Assembly (NCBI GenBank): GCA_029953675.1 | Contig: JAMWBK010000001.1 | Coordinates: forward strand, 1,277,001 to 1,341,000 | Length of the DNA stretch: 64,000 bases | Origin: Rhodosorus marinus | Taxonomy: Eukaryota; Rhodophyta; Stylonematophyceae; Stylonematales; Stylonemataceae | Reading direction: 5' to 3' | In this document: piece by piece, positions 19,755 to 30,200 of the stretch | How the letters are laid out: each line of letters opens with the position of its first letter | Numbering within the stretch: position 1 is the stretch's first letter | The notes under the pieces: generated by a model | Told to the model about the DNA's origin: nothing | Databases searched by the model: none | What the model saw: only the letters and a program-made list of their open reading frames with translations | Made by a program: the position numbers and the translations under genes

Positions 19755-22700
19755 ATGAGGGGCGGAGTCGTGGCATTGGCGGTGATTGCGCTGACCTTTC
19801 AGCAGGTGGTGGTCGGCGTAGCGCTTACGAAGGTTGATTTTGAAGATGCCCCAGTCGTGGAGGATATTGATGGTCTTCCGACCAGTTTCGCTTTTCTGCC
19901 TCGAGGTCAGACTGACCGCATTCTGGTGACAGACTATAGAGGCATGGTCCAAGTTGTAGTGAAGGGAGCGGTACAGGAGAAATTGTTCCTAGACGAGAGG
20001 GTTTCCCAGGCGGATCTGGACGGTTGGACGGGCTACCCCAAAGTCTGGGATAGAGGCCTGGCGCCGGAGTATCGTTCCGTTGCCGTGGATTCCGATTTTG
20101 ACAATCATCCTTTCGTGTACCTCTCGTACATCCATTACGTTGAAAGAGTGCGAAGAACTCCTCCCCAAGGGTTCGTGGTTCGATACCGGGTAAGCGACGA
20201 CCTCTCGGAGGTGATCCGTAGCTCGAAGACGGTGGTGCTCGGAGGATACGTGAACGGAAATTGCACACAAGTTAGCACAAGTGAGGATAACATTTGCATT
20301 ACTTATGCCGGGCATAGCATGGGAGGATTGCTCGTGGACCCCGAGGGCAGATTGTGGATAGGGATAGGAGATGCTGCGGTTCCGGACGACTCTGACAAAC
20401 CCAGTGTAATGCAATGTCAGGACGTTGACAGCCTGTACGGGAAGCTCCTGAGGGTAGATCGGGATGGAAAAGGTCTACCAGCCAACCCGTTTTACAACGG
20501 CGATCCGGACGCTAACCGATCAAAGGTGATGGCTTTGGGCCTGCGAAACCCATGGAATACTCACTGGGACGCCGAGTTGGGGACTCCATGGCAGAGTGAT
20601 GTTGGCCAAGTAACCCGAGAGGAGTTCAATCTGATTGAACCAGGTGCGAACTACGGGTGGCCATGCATGGAGGCAGAGCTTGATCGATTTCAGTTCGGCA
20701 TCTTCGACGAGTGCGCGGACATGTTCAATGAAGTTCCACCATCCTCCGGGGCTTCGTATGTGGGCACGATAGTTGGTCCGAAATTAAGCTACTCCCGCGA
20801 GGAGGGTACTGTGATAACTTCCGCGCTGAGGGTGAAAATCGAGGGTTGGCCTGATGCTTTCAACAACGGCGTGTATTACAGTGACTATTCCGGAAACTGG
20901 ATACGCTATGTCAAGGTAGACGACGTTGGTAATGTGGTTTCGGCCCCTCTCGAGTTTGCCACTGAAATTCCCGGACCGATCAGCATTCAAACGGGGAGCG
21001 ACGGGTGTCTGTACTACCTAGCTCTCGGTTCCAGTCAGATAGGTCGGATCTGCTACAGGGAGAATAATTCACGGCCAGAGGTGGTTGGGATCGTACCGCC
21101 GGATGGGTTCATGCGCGCTTCTAGGTCGACCTTGGTTGAGGTGGCTGTAAGCAAGAAGGTGACAGCGGAATCGGCACAAGGAGCTATAGTTGTGGCAGAT
21201 ACTACGTCGGGGGATGTTGTTGCAGGGTATGTGGAGCAGGATGAGGTCAGGAACGTTCTTACCTTTGTTCCAGACGAGCTCCTGAAGGAGGACGCGGAGT
21301 ACACCGTGACCGTTTCCGGGTTGACCGACTTGAAAAATCTCTCCATGACGGACGAGGTGGCAAGTACCTTTTTAACGGGCAGAGGGTTCATCCAGTATGT
21401 CTCCGACCTTGCCCTTGCTGTGGACCCCACGCCTGACTCGCTGGTTCGTGACACAGCGATTGATGGCGTGACTCCCATACTGATTCGCGGCAGGCGATTC
21501 AGGAAGGGCTTGAGTTTTGTCCCCGTTGTGCAAGTGGAGGTTCAAGTCCCCGTTGACTGCACGTCGATTGAAGGGTACTATGGGTTGGATGACACAAACT
21601 TTTGGATTTTTGCCGGCGCTGTCGTATTTACGGTCGCCGCGGACGGCACCGTTGTTTACGACTCGACAGCGGATGGTCTCGGATTTGCCAGTAGAAAGAT
21701 CGACCCCGCGTTCTTCTTCAAGCTGGATGTCGAAAGTGGGAGCATCTTGACTCTCAAGGGTGACTTTGGAGATGGCAACACAAAGGAACGCAACAATCAT
21801 GGTGTGTGGGCCGATGTCAGGTTCCGCTGCGGCAACATAGACTCTAGGGCACCAACGGTCGAGTCGTTCGAGCCAGCCGACGGCGCAACTACATCGATCG
21901 ATCTGGTGATTCGCATCACATTCGACGAGGTCATGAACTACAACACGGTCATTCAGGCGGTGAACATTGCGTCGGCGGATGGGCGTCGCATCCCGTGGCT
22001 TCCAGTTGAGAGCGCCGAGCCCCGACAGTTCGCGCTCGAGTTGGAGGATTTGGGTTTTGATACGACGTACGTGGTCAGCGTATCGAAGACGGCTGTGGAC
22101 GTTTCTGGAAATCGATTGGAGGAAGACGTGCAGTGGTCATTTATCACCGAGCTACCGCCAGCAAGTGGGGAGAAGCTCCAAATCGTGGGAGACTTGATCC
22201 CCAAGCACTCAAGAGGAGGTGCCTCGTTCGATGGATTTCCGAGGAGGCTTAGCCCAGGAGTGAAAATATACAAGAATGGTCTTGGCATGCAGTCAAACGC
22301 CAAGGTCAGCTACGACCTGGGTGGTCTTGCTTGTACTCGGCTCAAAGGGCTCACGGGCAAGGATGCAGCTGCAGGAGGCGATTCTGGTGCTTGCCGGCTG
22401 CGGGTTCTCAGCGGGGCAAGTCAGGAAGCATCGCGGGTGCGTTTGGATCGGTACCCTCGCGCAGCTCAGCGGTCGCGGGGGCTAAATGTTGGGCTAGGAG
22501 GGGATAGCTATCTCGAGATTAAGCTTTCCGCGGGGGGGGATGGCGGCCGGGCTAAGGACCTTTGCGACATCGCCCGAGCTAGGGTAGAGTGTGATGGGGT
22601 TGATATCTACTTAACGAAGTTTACGCCGCTATCTGAACAGGGGGTGGTTGAACGGAACAGGAGTGCAGTGCGGTTGCCGCTGCAGCTGCTCAGGTCCTCA

Positions 22701-23540
22701 ATGCTCTTCGAGACTGGAATTGTTATCCCCGCGGGGGCTGAAGTGACGTTTGCAATTCCTGGACGGTGCTCGACGATCAGCTTCACAGTCGGAGCGGGCA
22801 AGGGAGCGGACTTTGGAGACACCGAGTTGGTGACTAGTGTGGACGGGGAGGCGGTGTGTACGGATCAGAACTTTTTCCATCGCGACGGAGCGAGGACATT
22901 CTCGTGCAACGTGGAAGGAGGGGAGGAACTGAAGCTTGAGGCCGTCCCAGGGGATACTGGTGGCGCGATTATTGTCGGGGAGGCAGAACTGGACTGTACC
23001 GTTGGAACTCGGAAACCTCTGTGTGAGATGTCCTCGCTTCCTAGCAGCTTTCGGATTGGAGACACAATCGAGTATGCGGGGCAAGGCTACCGCTTCAACG
23101 GAGAGGAGCTAGCTGCGAGCGCAATCAGCTGGGATATCACGCTTGTCCATTGTGAGCCGGAATGTCACGACCATCCGGAAACCAGGGTAGAAGGCAGGGA
23201 TAGCGGGAGCTACGAGATTCCCGATCACGGGGACTACTTCTTTATTAGGATCGACTGCACGGTGACGGACGGGGGTGAGACCTCTAAGACGACAGCGAGC
23301 GTGCTTCCGGAGACGGCATTGATAACGGTTGAATCGGTGCCTACCGGGAAGGTCGCCACCGTCGATGGCACGAACGGCGAGACGCCCCTCTCGAAAACAG
23401 TGGTCGTAGGCTCGACGTTCATAGTGGACGTCGACCCCGTTGGATTCGGGATCTGGTCCCATGACAATACCCTCAGTTCAAATTTTGACTACTCACTCAC
23501 GGATGGCACCCCCATTGTCTTCATCGCCAAGTTCAACTAA
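19755..23540 (+). CDS. large secreted glucose/sorbosone-dehydrogenase-like protein, 1261 aa
   Basis: Start at ATG 19755; upstream codons in frame have no ATG. Residues 1-23 are a signal peptide. Residues about 25-435 resemble the soluble glucose/sorbosone dehydrogenase six-bladed propeller: GHSMGGLLVDPEGRLWIGIG (His about 187, at the general-base position), GKLLRVDRDGKGLPANPF, GLRNPWNTHWD, GANYGWPC. Two Ig-like (Big_5/SbsA-type) regions follow at about 438-543 and 698-803. They alternate with NPCBM-like carbohydrate-binding regions at about 545-692 (RGRRFRKGLSF, GAVVFTVAADG) and about 805-1085 (KNGLGMQSNAKVSYDL). A PKD-like region is near 1085-1190 (SWDITLVHCEPECHDHPETR). It probably binds wall polysaccharide and oxidises sugar ends outside the cell; substrate and PQQ use are inference. 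AATAAA at 23687. Confidence 0.88.
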   Translation: MRGGVVALAVIALTFQQVVVGVALTKVDFEDAPVVEDIDGLPTSFAFLPRGQTDRILVTDYRGMVQVVVKGAVQEKLFLDERVSQADLDGWTGYPKVWDRGLAPEYRSVAVDSDFDNHPFVYLSYIHYVERVRRTPPQGFVVRYRVSDDLSEVIRSSKTVVLGGYVNGNCTQVSTSEDNICITYAGHSMGGLLVDPEGRLWIGIGDAAVPDDSDKPSVMQCQDVDSLYGKLLRVDRDGKGLPANPFYNGDPDANRSKVMALGLRNPWNTHWDAELGTPWQSDVGQVTREEFNLIEPGANYGWPCMEAELDRFQFGIFDECADMFNEVPPSSGASYVGTIVGPKLSYSREEGTVITSALRVKIEGWPDAFNNGVYYSDYSGNWIRYVKVDDVGNVVSAPLEFATEIPGPISIQTGSDGCLYYLALGSSQIGRICYRENNSRPEVVGIVPPDGFMRASRSTLVEVAVSKKVTAESAQGAIVVADTTSGDVVAGYVEQDEVRNVLTFVPDELLKEDAEYTVTVSGLTDLKNLSMTDEVASTFLTGRGFIQYVSDLALAVDPTPDSLVRDTAIDGVTPILIRGRRFRKGLSFVPVVQVEVQVPVDCTSIEGYYGLDDTNFWIFAGAVVFTVAADGTVVYDSTADGLGFASRKIDPAFFFKLDVESGSILTLKGDFGDGNTKERNNHGVWADVRFRCGNIDSRAPTVESFEPADGATTSIDLVIRITFDEVMNYNTVIQAVNIASADGRRIPWLPVESAEPRQFALELEDLGFDTTYVVSVSKTAVDVSGNRLEEDVQWSFITELPPASGEKLQIVGDLIPKHSRGGASFDGFPRRLSPGVKIYKNGLGMQSNAKVSYDLGGLACTRLKGLTGKDAAAGGDSGACRLRVLSGASQEASRVRLDRYPRAAQRSRGLNVGLGGDSYLEIKLSAGGDGGRAKDLCDIARARVECDGVDIYLTKFTPLSEQGVVERNRSAVRLPLQLLRSSMLFETGIVIPAGAEVTFAIPGRCSTISFTVGAGKGADFGDTELVTSVDGEAVCTDQNFFHRDGARTFSCNVEGGEELKLEAVPGDTGGAIIVGEAELDCTVGTRKPLCEMSSLPSSFRIGDTIEYAGQGYRFNGEELAASAISWDITLVHCEPECHDHPETRVEGRDSGSYEIPDHGDYFFIRIDCTVTDGGETSKTTASVLPETALITVESVPTGKVATVDGTNGETPLSKTVVVGSTFIVDVDPVGFGIWSHDNTLSSNFDYSLTDGTPIVFIAKFN

Positions 23541-24085
23541 CGCCCAGTGAGAAGCTTGAGCACGAAGGGACCCACTCCCGACTGTAGTAAACAGCCGAGC
23601 TCTCGGCGACGTTTCTCAAAATTCTATTGCAAACATGAAACAAACACTTTTAGGACTTATGATTGGATATGTTCCACGTACTTATTAATAAAAACGCCTG
23701 ACTGAACAAAATATTTTGTTAATGTAAATATTTTCGATGGATTGATTGGTTATCTCCATATTGTTTTCATTAGTTTTGTGCGTGGTGAAGGCGAAGCTCC
23801 CAGGAGCGGGGGCAAGAGGTTCTCCCTGCGAGGTAAAGACAAGATGACTCGTCAGTTTGGAACAAAGCGTTGGAACTCCATATGTGATCTAGTCTCCTCG
23901 TCCTAGTCTACTCCTGCATCTAATGCTAACGTGGGTATATGTACAATCCATTCTGGAGCATCAAACGGGTGGAAAACTGCAGCATTCTTCATCTCGAGGG
24001 CAATTTGTGTACGCCCCAGGCCCGCCTTAGCTGCGTTGTGGAAGGTACTAAGATCTACACAATCAACGTATTCATTCATTTCGTC
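23541..24085. other. 3' flank with poly(A) signal
   Basis: AATAAA at 23687-23692, about 150 bp after the stop. No other feature was recognised up to 24085. Confidence 0.45.
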
Positions 24086-24089
24086 AATG

Positions 24090-24230
24090 ATGATGGTTTT
24101 ACTAACATAGCCTTACGCGCTACGCAAGACATCATCAGGATTAGGTACAAGGAGCTGTAGCGTGCGAGCTCGGCTAGCATGCAGCTAGTATATCGCCATA
24201 AAGCGACAGGGGCGCTGAGATATTCGGCTG
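24090..24230 (-). pseudogene. diverged 3' end of a family B relative
   Basis: Minus-strand translation LWRYTSCMLAELARY parallels SLWRYSSHMLSEARHR of element B, followed by CTTGCGTAGCGCGTAAGGCT, an altered B tail. It is much more diverged than other B copies. Confidence 0.6.
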
Positions 24231-24453
24231 TGTGCCCAATAAGGTCTTTGCAAAGTCAGTCCCTTGTTGACTGTTCAAGGCGGTCGATCAATCGAACCAT
24301 CTGAATTCTCATTGACTTTGCGAAACATATCGATTCGCTTACGATATACAATCATACGGCGGGACTAAAATGACTAATCTTGAAGGCGAATCGCGCGCAC
24401 GCGTCTCTCCCACATCAAGTCAGGCCCTGGATCGCGTGCACAAGAGTGCGAGT

Positions 24454-24672
24454 CTTGCGGTACTAGCAGTGTGCGCCTGTTCTGGAGAACGACCTAAATT
24501 TTGAGATGTTGAGCCTCTCGAATTTATCCAGGCTCTAGAGAGCACTCTTGTGCGAGTCTAGTCCAGTTTACGTTTGAGCTCTTGCGGTACTAGCAGTGTA
24601 CGCCTGTTCTGGAGAACGAACGATCTAAGTTTTGAGATGTTAAGCGGCACGAATTTTTCCAGGCTCTAGAGA
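24454..24672. repeat. tandem duplication of about 90 bp
   Basis: Units 24454-24541 and 24581-24672 share CTTGCGGTACTAGCAGTG to CCAGGCTCTAGAGA. The second carries a 4-bp GAAC gain. The spacer contains GAGCACTCTTGTGCGAGTCT, echoing the segment before unit 1. Confidence 0.8.
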
Positions 24673-24756
24673 TCATCGACGAAACAGTCCGCTCTATTTC
24701 TGATACGCAATTGAAAAGCCTCAAGGCAGTTTTACATAACTTATGCTGGTGAAAGT

Positions 24757-25305
24757 TTCTAATCATAGACTGAAAGAAAAAACCCCGAGGAGAAAAAAGG
24801 ACTAAGCGCGGCGAAGATCGCGCGCCTCCAACATCAAAGTAGCGTTCATTCGCCTCAGCAAGAAACTTAATCGGGTACACAACGAGGACAGGACGGTCAG
24901 GGCCTTCGCGGAACAATTCCCGAAGCCAACGAGAACCAACGGAATCGATAAACCCAAAGTACTCAATGACCAGAGGTACCAGGCGATGAGCTAGAGCCGA
25001 AGCACGAATGCCGGGGGAAGACAAGGCCCCCGCATATTTCAACTCTTTGCGACGTCTCATATTGGCAGCGGCAAATCCACGGCGCTATCCCCAAGCAGGT
25101 AAACAGCGACCAGCCTGAGGATTAGGAACAACAAGATCAACGTACGTCGTACGGCGGTTATCGTCACACGAGGTCAGCCACGCGGCGTTCATCATTCTGG
25201 TAGTCTGGGACAGGCAGGGGCTTCTCACGTTCAAATTCAAGACCGGCTTGTCGTACGATAGGTCGAAGTTCGCGGTATAACAGGTTCAAGATCCGTGCAT
25301 GTCGG
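24757..25305 (-). mobile_element. family A copy, minus strand
   Basis: Runs from the tail (ACTGAAAGAAAAAACCCC) through MLEARDL, RLVPLVIEYFGF, KELKYAGALSSPGIR and the endonuclease core to the region before it. The frame is broken once or more. Older subfamily than the 5.8-kb copy. Confidence 0.8.
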
Positions 25306-25437
25306 GTTGTGCCAAGTGGGGTGGGTTTTTTTGCCGTTTACGACCCCGAAGTAGTTAAACCCGTTAAAACAGGGGGTTTTATGGGGGGGTTTGGGTAGTA
25401 AACAGCAAAAAACCCGACCCACTTGCCGCAACCCTAC

Positions 25438-25494
25438 ACTAAGATTCATAGTCTTGTCATCGGGAGCGCCTTGGATTTGCCGATGCCAGTATAT
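25438..25494 (+). mobile_element. left part of a family A fragment split by element B
   Basis: GGGAGCGCCTTGGATTTGCC is family A coding sequence (GERRGFA). It stops at AGTATAT and resumes at 30302 with AGTATATGAGACGTCGC. The pair corresponds to the uninterrupted copy at about 31717-31775. Confidence 0.8.
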
Positions 25495-25760
25495 AAGTCA
25501 AAGTGGTGGCTGTGAGTTGTTGTCGAGGATTGGGGTTTTGTTTCTTTTTCGGTCGCGAGCGTGTTCGTTTACGGGAAGCGCTTCCTCTGGTACGCCTTCC
25601 CCTCGATTTTCCGCGGTGCGTCGTTTGCATTTGCAACTACTTCTGTCTTCCGGGTGGGTGTGTTGCGGGGCCTTTCCTATTTGGGTTGGGTTTGGTCGAT
25701 TATTCTCTCGGTGCGGTTTCATATTGGTGGTGCAACGTTTACTTTGCGCATTCCCTCAGG

Positions 25761-27170
25761 ATGGTAGGGATATCTCCGCGCTCGACGGAGCCTCCTCCCA
25801 AGGAGGCACTGCCAGGTGGGGGACTCCGTATTCGCCTCAGCTGCGGCACGTTTTCTTCCGAGGTTGACTTGGAAGGCGCTTCTGGAACCCAGGCGCGTGC
25901 ACTTATCTCCACTGTCACCAGCCTGATCACGGCTGCGAGTGATCGTGGAGTGCTCCCTCAGCTCACCCAGAAGCTAGGTGGGCTGGAATCGGGATTGCTG
26001 GCCGGGTCAAATTCAAATTCGGACGAGAATTTGAATTGCCCCAGAGTGGCAACGTTGGCTGAAGGCAGTCAACATCAGGTCAATCAACATGAACCTGTCC
26101 CGGGACAGGCGAGGGCGGTTGCTTCTGCACGGGACAGTACGACGTTGGGGAGCGGCAGGCCGGGCCAAAACGCGCTTCAGCGCTCGGGGACTCGAGGCAA
26201 TGGTGGTGGTGACTGTGCGGCAACCGGTGTGGAGGAGACTCCAGCTGTGGACTTCCCTCTCTTGGACCAGCCCTCAGGTGGTCACCAGCTCCCGGCTACT
26301 GCGGGGGCACGTGGTGGCCGCAAGGGGGGCGCTTCGTACGCATCACTCTTGCGGAAGGGCACCACTGCCACACGTACGGCGGCCATGCTCCGTTTACTAC
26401 CATCTCGCGAGCCTCAGGATGGACCTGTGGAGACCACTCTCCAATTTCTGTGGGTGCGAAATGTCCGGCCCCAGACTACACGAGGACAGGTTCCGTCTAT
26501 GCGAGACTTCCGGGACACTTTTGCGGAATCGTTAGGGTGCAGCCGGGGTGATTTCTTCTTCGCAAACTATGAGGGCCGCGATGTGCTTTTTTTGGTCTCC
26601 GCAACCGCCGCCAAGTACCTGGAGGCCTTGCTGGCGAAGCCTACCGAGCAGTGGCCTGAGAGCGCCCGGTGGCTGCGCTGCAACCCGCAGGTGGTTTTGC
26701 ACTTCGATTTTGACCGTTTCTCGGGCAATTTCCTGTCTCCGGGAGAAACGGCAGGGCTCTCTGAGCATGAGAGCAGCGTGAAGGCGGCAGCGATCCATTG
26801 GCTACGGATTCAGCGCCTTGAGAGGATCTTGTTGGAGCGGTTCCGGTCGGGCCCTCGTCACTTGCGCATGGCGGTATCCAGCTTCTTCGATCTGGAGAGG
26901 CGACTTGTGCTGACTTCGCGCTACAAGACAGAGCTGCAGCGGGTGGGGATTTTGGAGGGCTCTGCTTCCAGCACCACTTCCAGCGAGAGTGGTGAGGCAG
27001 GGGAGCAGACTGAGGGCATGGCGGTGGAGGACGCCCAGGTTACTTTGCTGAAGCCCGCGGGACCCGTTCCGCGAGCCTCGCGGAGTGGGCGGCTCACGAC
27101 TTTGGTGCGGATAGGAGGTAAGAGAGCGAGGACCGACTCCCCCGGGTCTAAGGGGGAGAAGCACGATTAG
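25761..27170 (+). CDS. family B ORF1 protein, 469 aa
   Basis: The first protein of the element. I start it at ATG 25761 (MVGISPRSTEPPPKEALPG). The frame is open back to 25503, but that part is Cys/Phe-rich, starts without ATG and reads like 5' UTR; a related element at 42492-42917 also begins MVG at this point. Residues about 230-420 are the best-ordered part (LWVRNVRPQTTRGQ, DFFFANYEGRDVLFLVSATA), possibly an RRM-like fold, though no motif is decisive. The C-terminus is basic (GGKRARTDSPGSKGEKHD) and conserved in the 41.9-kb relative. No CCHC knuckle is seen. By analogy ORF1 proteins bind element RNA; here that is inference. Confidence 0.8.
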   Translation: MVGISPRSTEPPPKEALPGGGLRIRLSCGTFSSEVDLEGASGTQARALISTVTSLITAASDRGVLPQLTQKLGGLESGLLAGSNSNSDENLNCPRVATLAEGSQHQVNQHEPVPGQARAVASARDSTTLGSGRPGQNALQRSGTRGNGGGDCAATGVEETPAVDFPLLDQPSGGHQLPATAGARGGRKGGASYASLLRKGTTATRTAAMLRLLPSREPQDGPVETTLQFLWVRNVRPQTTRGQVPSMRDFRDTFAESLGCSRGDFFFANYEGRDVLFLVSATAAKYLEALLAKPTEQWPESARWLRCNPQVVLHFDFDRFSGNFLSPGETAGLSEHESSVKAAAIHWLRIQRLERILLERFRSGPRHLRMAVSSFFDLERRLVLTSRYKTELQRVGILEGSASSTTSSESGEAGEQTEGMAVEDAQVTLLKPAGPVPRASRSGRLTTLVRIGGKRARTDSPGSKGEKHD

Positions 27171-27181
27171 CGCTCCAGCAC

Positions 27182-27199
27182 GGCTGCGAGGTCGCAGCC
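27182..27199 (+). promoter_or_regulatory. RNA hairpin between ORF1 stop and ORF2 start
   Basis: GGCTGCGAGGTCGCAGCC forms a perfect 8-bp stem with a GG loop, ending one base before the ORF2 ATG. The relative at 41979-41998 has GTTGCGA-GG-TCGCAGC, where a C-G pair becomes U-G, so pairing is kept. Likely role: coupled translation or reinitiation of ORF2 (inference). Confidence 0.65.
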
Positions 27200-27200
27200 T

Positions 27201-30200
27201 ATGGATCTACAGTCTTATGTCCTGAAGGGGGGCGGAGACTGGGGCATTTGGCGTACGCGTTTTCGGAGTTGGCTCCGGCGGTGGATTTCTTTGGAAGGAG
27301 GCTCGCTTCCCCTCCGTGGGGGCATTCCCCCAGTCGTCCTCCCTCGTGGAGACCTTCTAGTAGCTGGAACCCTTCTCGATTTCATCTTCACGAGCCTGGC
27401 TCGCAACATTCGGGACACAGTCATTTGGGCTTTTCTGGGGGTCATGCCGCGCCTGATTCTGGCCCCCATTCACACATCGGAGCGCAGATGGCGAGTACGA
27501 GACCGACTGGCGCTGTTCTTGAAGGGAGACTTCGAAGTACTACAGCGCAGCTATTTGGCGTCGTCAGCACCATCCGCCCGTCGGACTCGGCATGGCACAG
27601 TGTCGCCCGTGCCGGCTCGAGTACAGAAATTGGTAGCAGTGGGCGATTTAAGTCGAGCGGCGCGGGTTTTGGAGGGCCAGGCGCCTGTCCTCCCCTACGA
27701 TGATAGTCTCGCCCAGACGGTGTCGTCTTTGTTCCCTGAGTCCGACGTGGATTTGTCCCCTGAATTCGAGGTATTCTTGGACCGTCCGGAGTTGGCCAGG
27801 TTTCGCATCGATCTGACGCTCAGTGAGTCTGACCTGGAGGATTTGCTTCGTACCTCGCGTCGGGGACGCTGTCCCGGACCCTCCGGACTAAGAACAGAGC
27901 TATTGCAGGCCCTGAGCCAGCCTGGCCAGAGCGCGCTTCTGAGGATCCTTAACAAGTCGTTCCAGGGCGAATCGGGTGCGTCTGCGCCATGGGAACATCT
28001 CCGGCAGGCACAGCTTTGCTTGCTCACGAAACCTGACCACCAGCCGGCCCACCCGCGTCTCCGGCCGATCGGGATGGTGGAGAGCCTACGGAAGTTAGCC
28101 GGGAGGTGGCTATGCCAGCGCCTTCGCCAGCGCGTCACAGCGTTTATGGCGCCCTTGCAAGTAGGGGTGGGATTTTCTGGGGGTTGCGAACTGATCACCC
28201 ATGGGATCGAGCTAGAACGCGCCAGTAGGCCGGAGTGGGGAGTCTTGGTGGTTGATTTCCGGAACGCATTCAACAGCGTGTCGCGGACGCATGCGCTAGA
28301 GGTGCTCCGACGGGTGTTTCCGGAGGCGTGGCCGTTTCTATCGGGTATTTACGGAGGGGAGAGCCTCCCCTACTTGACAACGGAGGGCACTGTTTTTCAA
28401 GCACATACTGGCGTCCAACAGGGCGACCCTTGCGGACCTCTTCTTCATGCCTGTGCCCTACAGCTCGTACTTTTACGTCTTTCGACTGAGGTCTCGGATC
28501 TTCGAATCTGCGCGTACCACGATGACGTAACATTGCTGGGCACCCCTGACACCCTGGCTAGGGGGCTGACCGCGATCGAAGCGTTTGCACGTCGCGTCGG
28601 TTTGACTGTGGAAACAGAAAAATGTCGCTTTCTCCCCCCGAGGGACGTGTCGCTGACCTCTCTGCCACCCACTCTGCGACTAATCAGCGAACGTGAAGGG
28701 TTCGAACACCACGGCGTCGGATTGGGGACTGACAACTTTGTTCAAGCATCCTGCGAGCGAGTTTTGGCACGGCACAAGCAACTCACCGACGCCATTGAGC
28801 ACCTACCCGACAGCATGCTGCAATCGGCCTGCTTGCTTTCCCGCTTTTGTGCCGGTCCCAGACTCAACTACTGGTTGCGCAGCCTGCCTCCAGCTTGGGG
28901 CTCGTGGATCGCGGCTAAAGCCGACGAGATGACCCCGCAACACTGGGGAACGCTCTTGGATGAGCCCCTCGATCTTGAAGCTGCTCCCGACAGGGACTTG
29001 ATTCGTGCACAGATCGCTCTACCGTTGCGATTAGGGGGATTCGGCGTTGCAGACCGTGGGCTGGTATGCTCGCCAGCGGCGGTTGCCTCCTGGGCTACCG
29101 CGCTGCGAACGTTGGTGACCTTCCAGATGCGAAGTGCCTGCCTCTTGGCTCGAGCTTTGACCAACGAGGATCCAGTGACCCTGCCGCCCCCGCTTTTGAC
29201 AATTTATGATGGTCTTCAACACGCGTTCAGGAGGTGCAACGCCGTGCCGGACGCAAATCGGTCCGGCTTTCGTTCCTGGAGGGAGCTGTTATGGGGAAGA
29301 GCTGTAGCGATTGAGGATTCTCCCCTCGACCGAGTTCTTGCCGATGACGGAGAGGCTAGCCCCGGGTCACCTGTTGCAGACTACCCGGGTTTGAGCCGAT
29401 TGTGGAGCTCCCGCACTGATGTGATTCAACATAGCCTCACCTGGGGCCAACACAGTGCCGCTCACACAGTCATGCTCAATTCTCCTCTCACGCCGCCTAC
29501 CACTGCCGCTCGTCTCCGCGGCATGGGAGGCCACCTCTCGCACTTGTGGTTAACCACTCTACCGTCGTCATTGAGTCATCGTCTCGATGCTTTCCAGTTC
29601 CGTTCTGCCGCACGGATCTATCTCGGTTTGCCACAGGCTCCGTGGCACTCTAATCGGCCGTCTTTCTGTCAGGGATGTGAGAGCCGGATTGACGCTTGTG
29701 GCTACCACTTCCTGGGTTCCTGCGGACTGTTGCGAGGTCTCCGTACGAGGCGTCACACTCGCCTCAAGTACATCCTCAGCGAATTTTTGACTCGGATAGG
29801 GCATACGGTTGAGGTTGAGTCGGAACTGCCCAGATCAATCTCGGACTCTGCACCGCCCCGCTGTATAGCCGATCTCCTCGTCTCTGACGCTGCTGCCAGA
29901 CGCTCAACATATGTGGACCTTGCGATTACCTGCCCCGTGGCCAGCGCCCACCTCACCGCAGCCGCCCGCCGCCGGGGGGCCGCGGCTTCAGCCCTTCGAA
30001 GAGTTAAGGAACGACGGTATGCTGAGAGCATGGCCAGTCTGCCTTGCGCTGAGGGTCGCTCTCACCGGTTCCAGCCATTCATTGTGGAAAGCTTTGGTCA
30101 CGTGGATAAGTCGGGTTTAGAGTGGTTGCGGAAATGTTTTGCTGAGCATCCTACTGAATATTTGGCGCTCTTGAGGCGTTTAAGTGTCTCCCTTTGGCGA

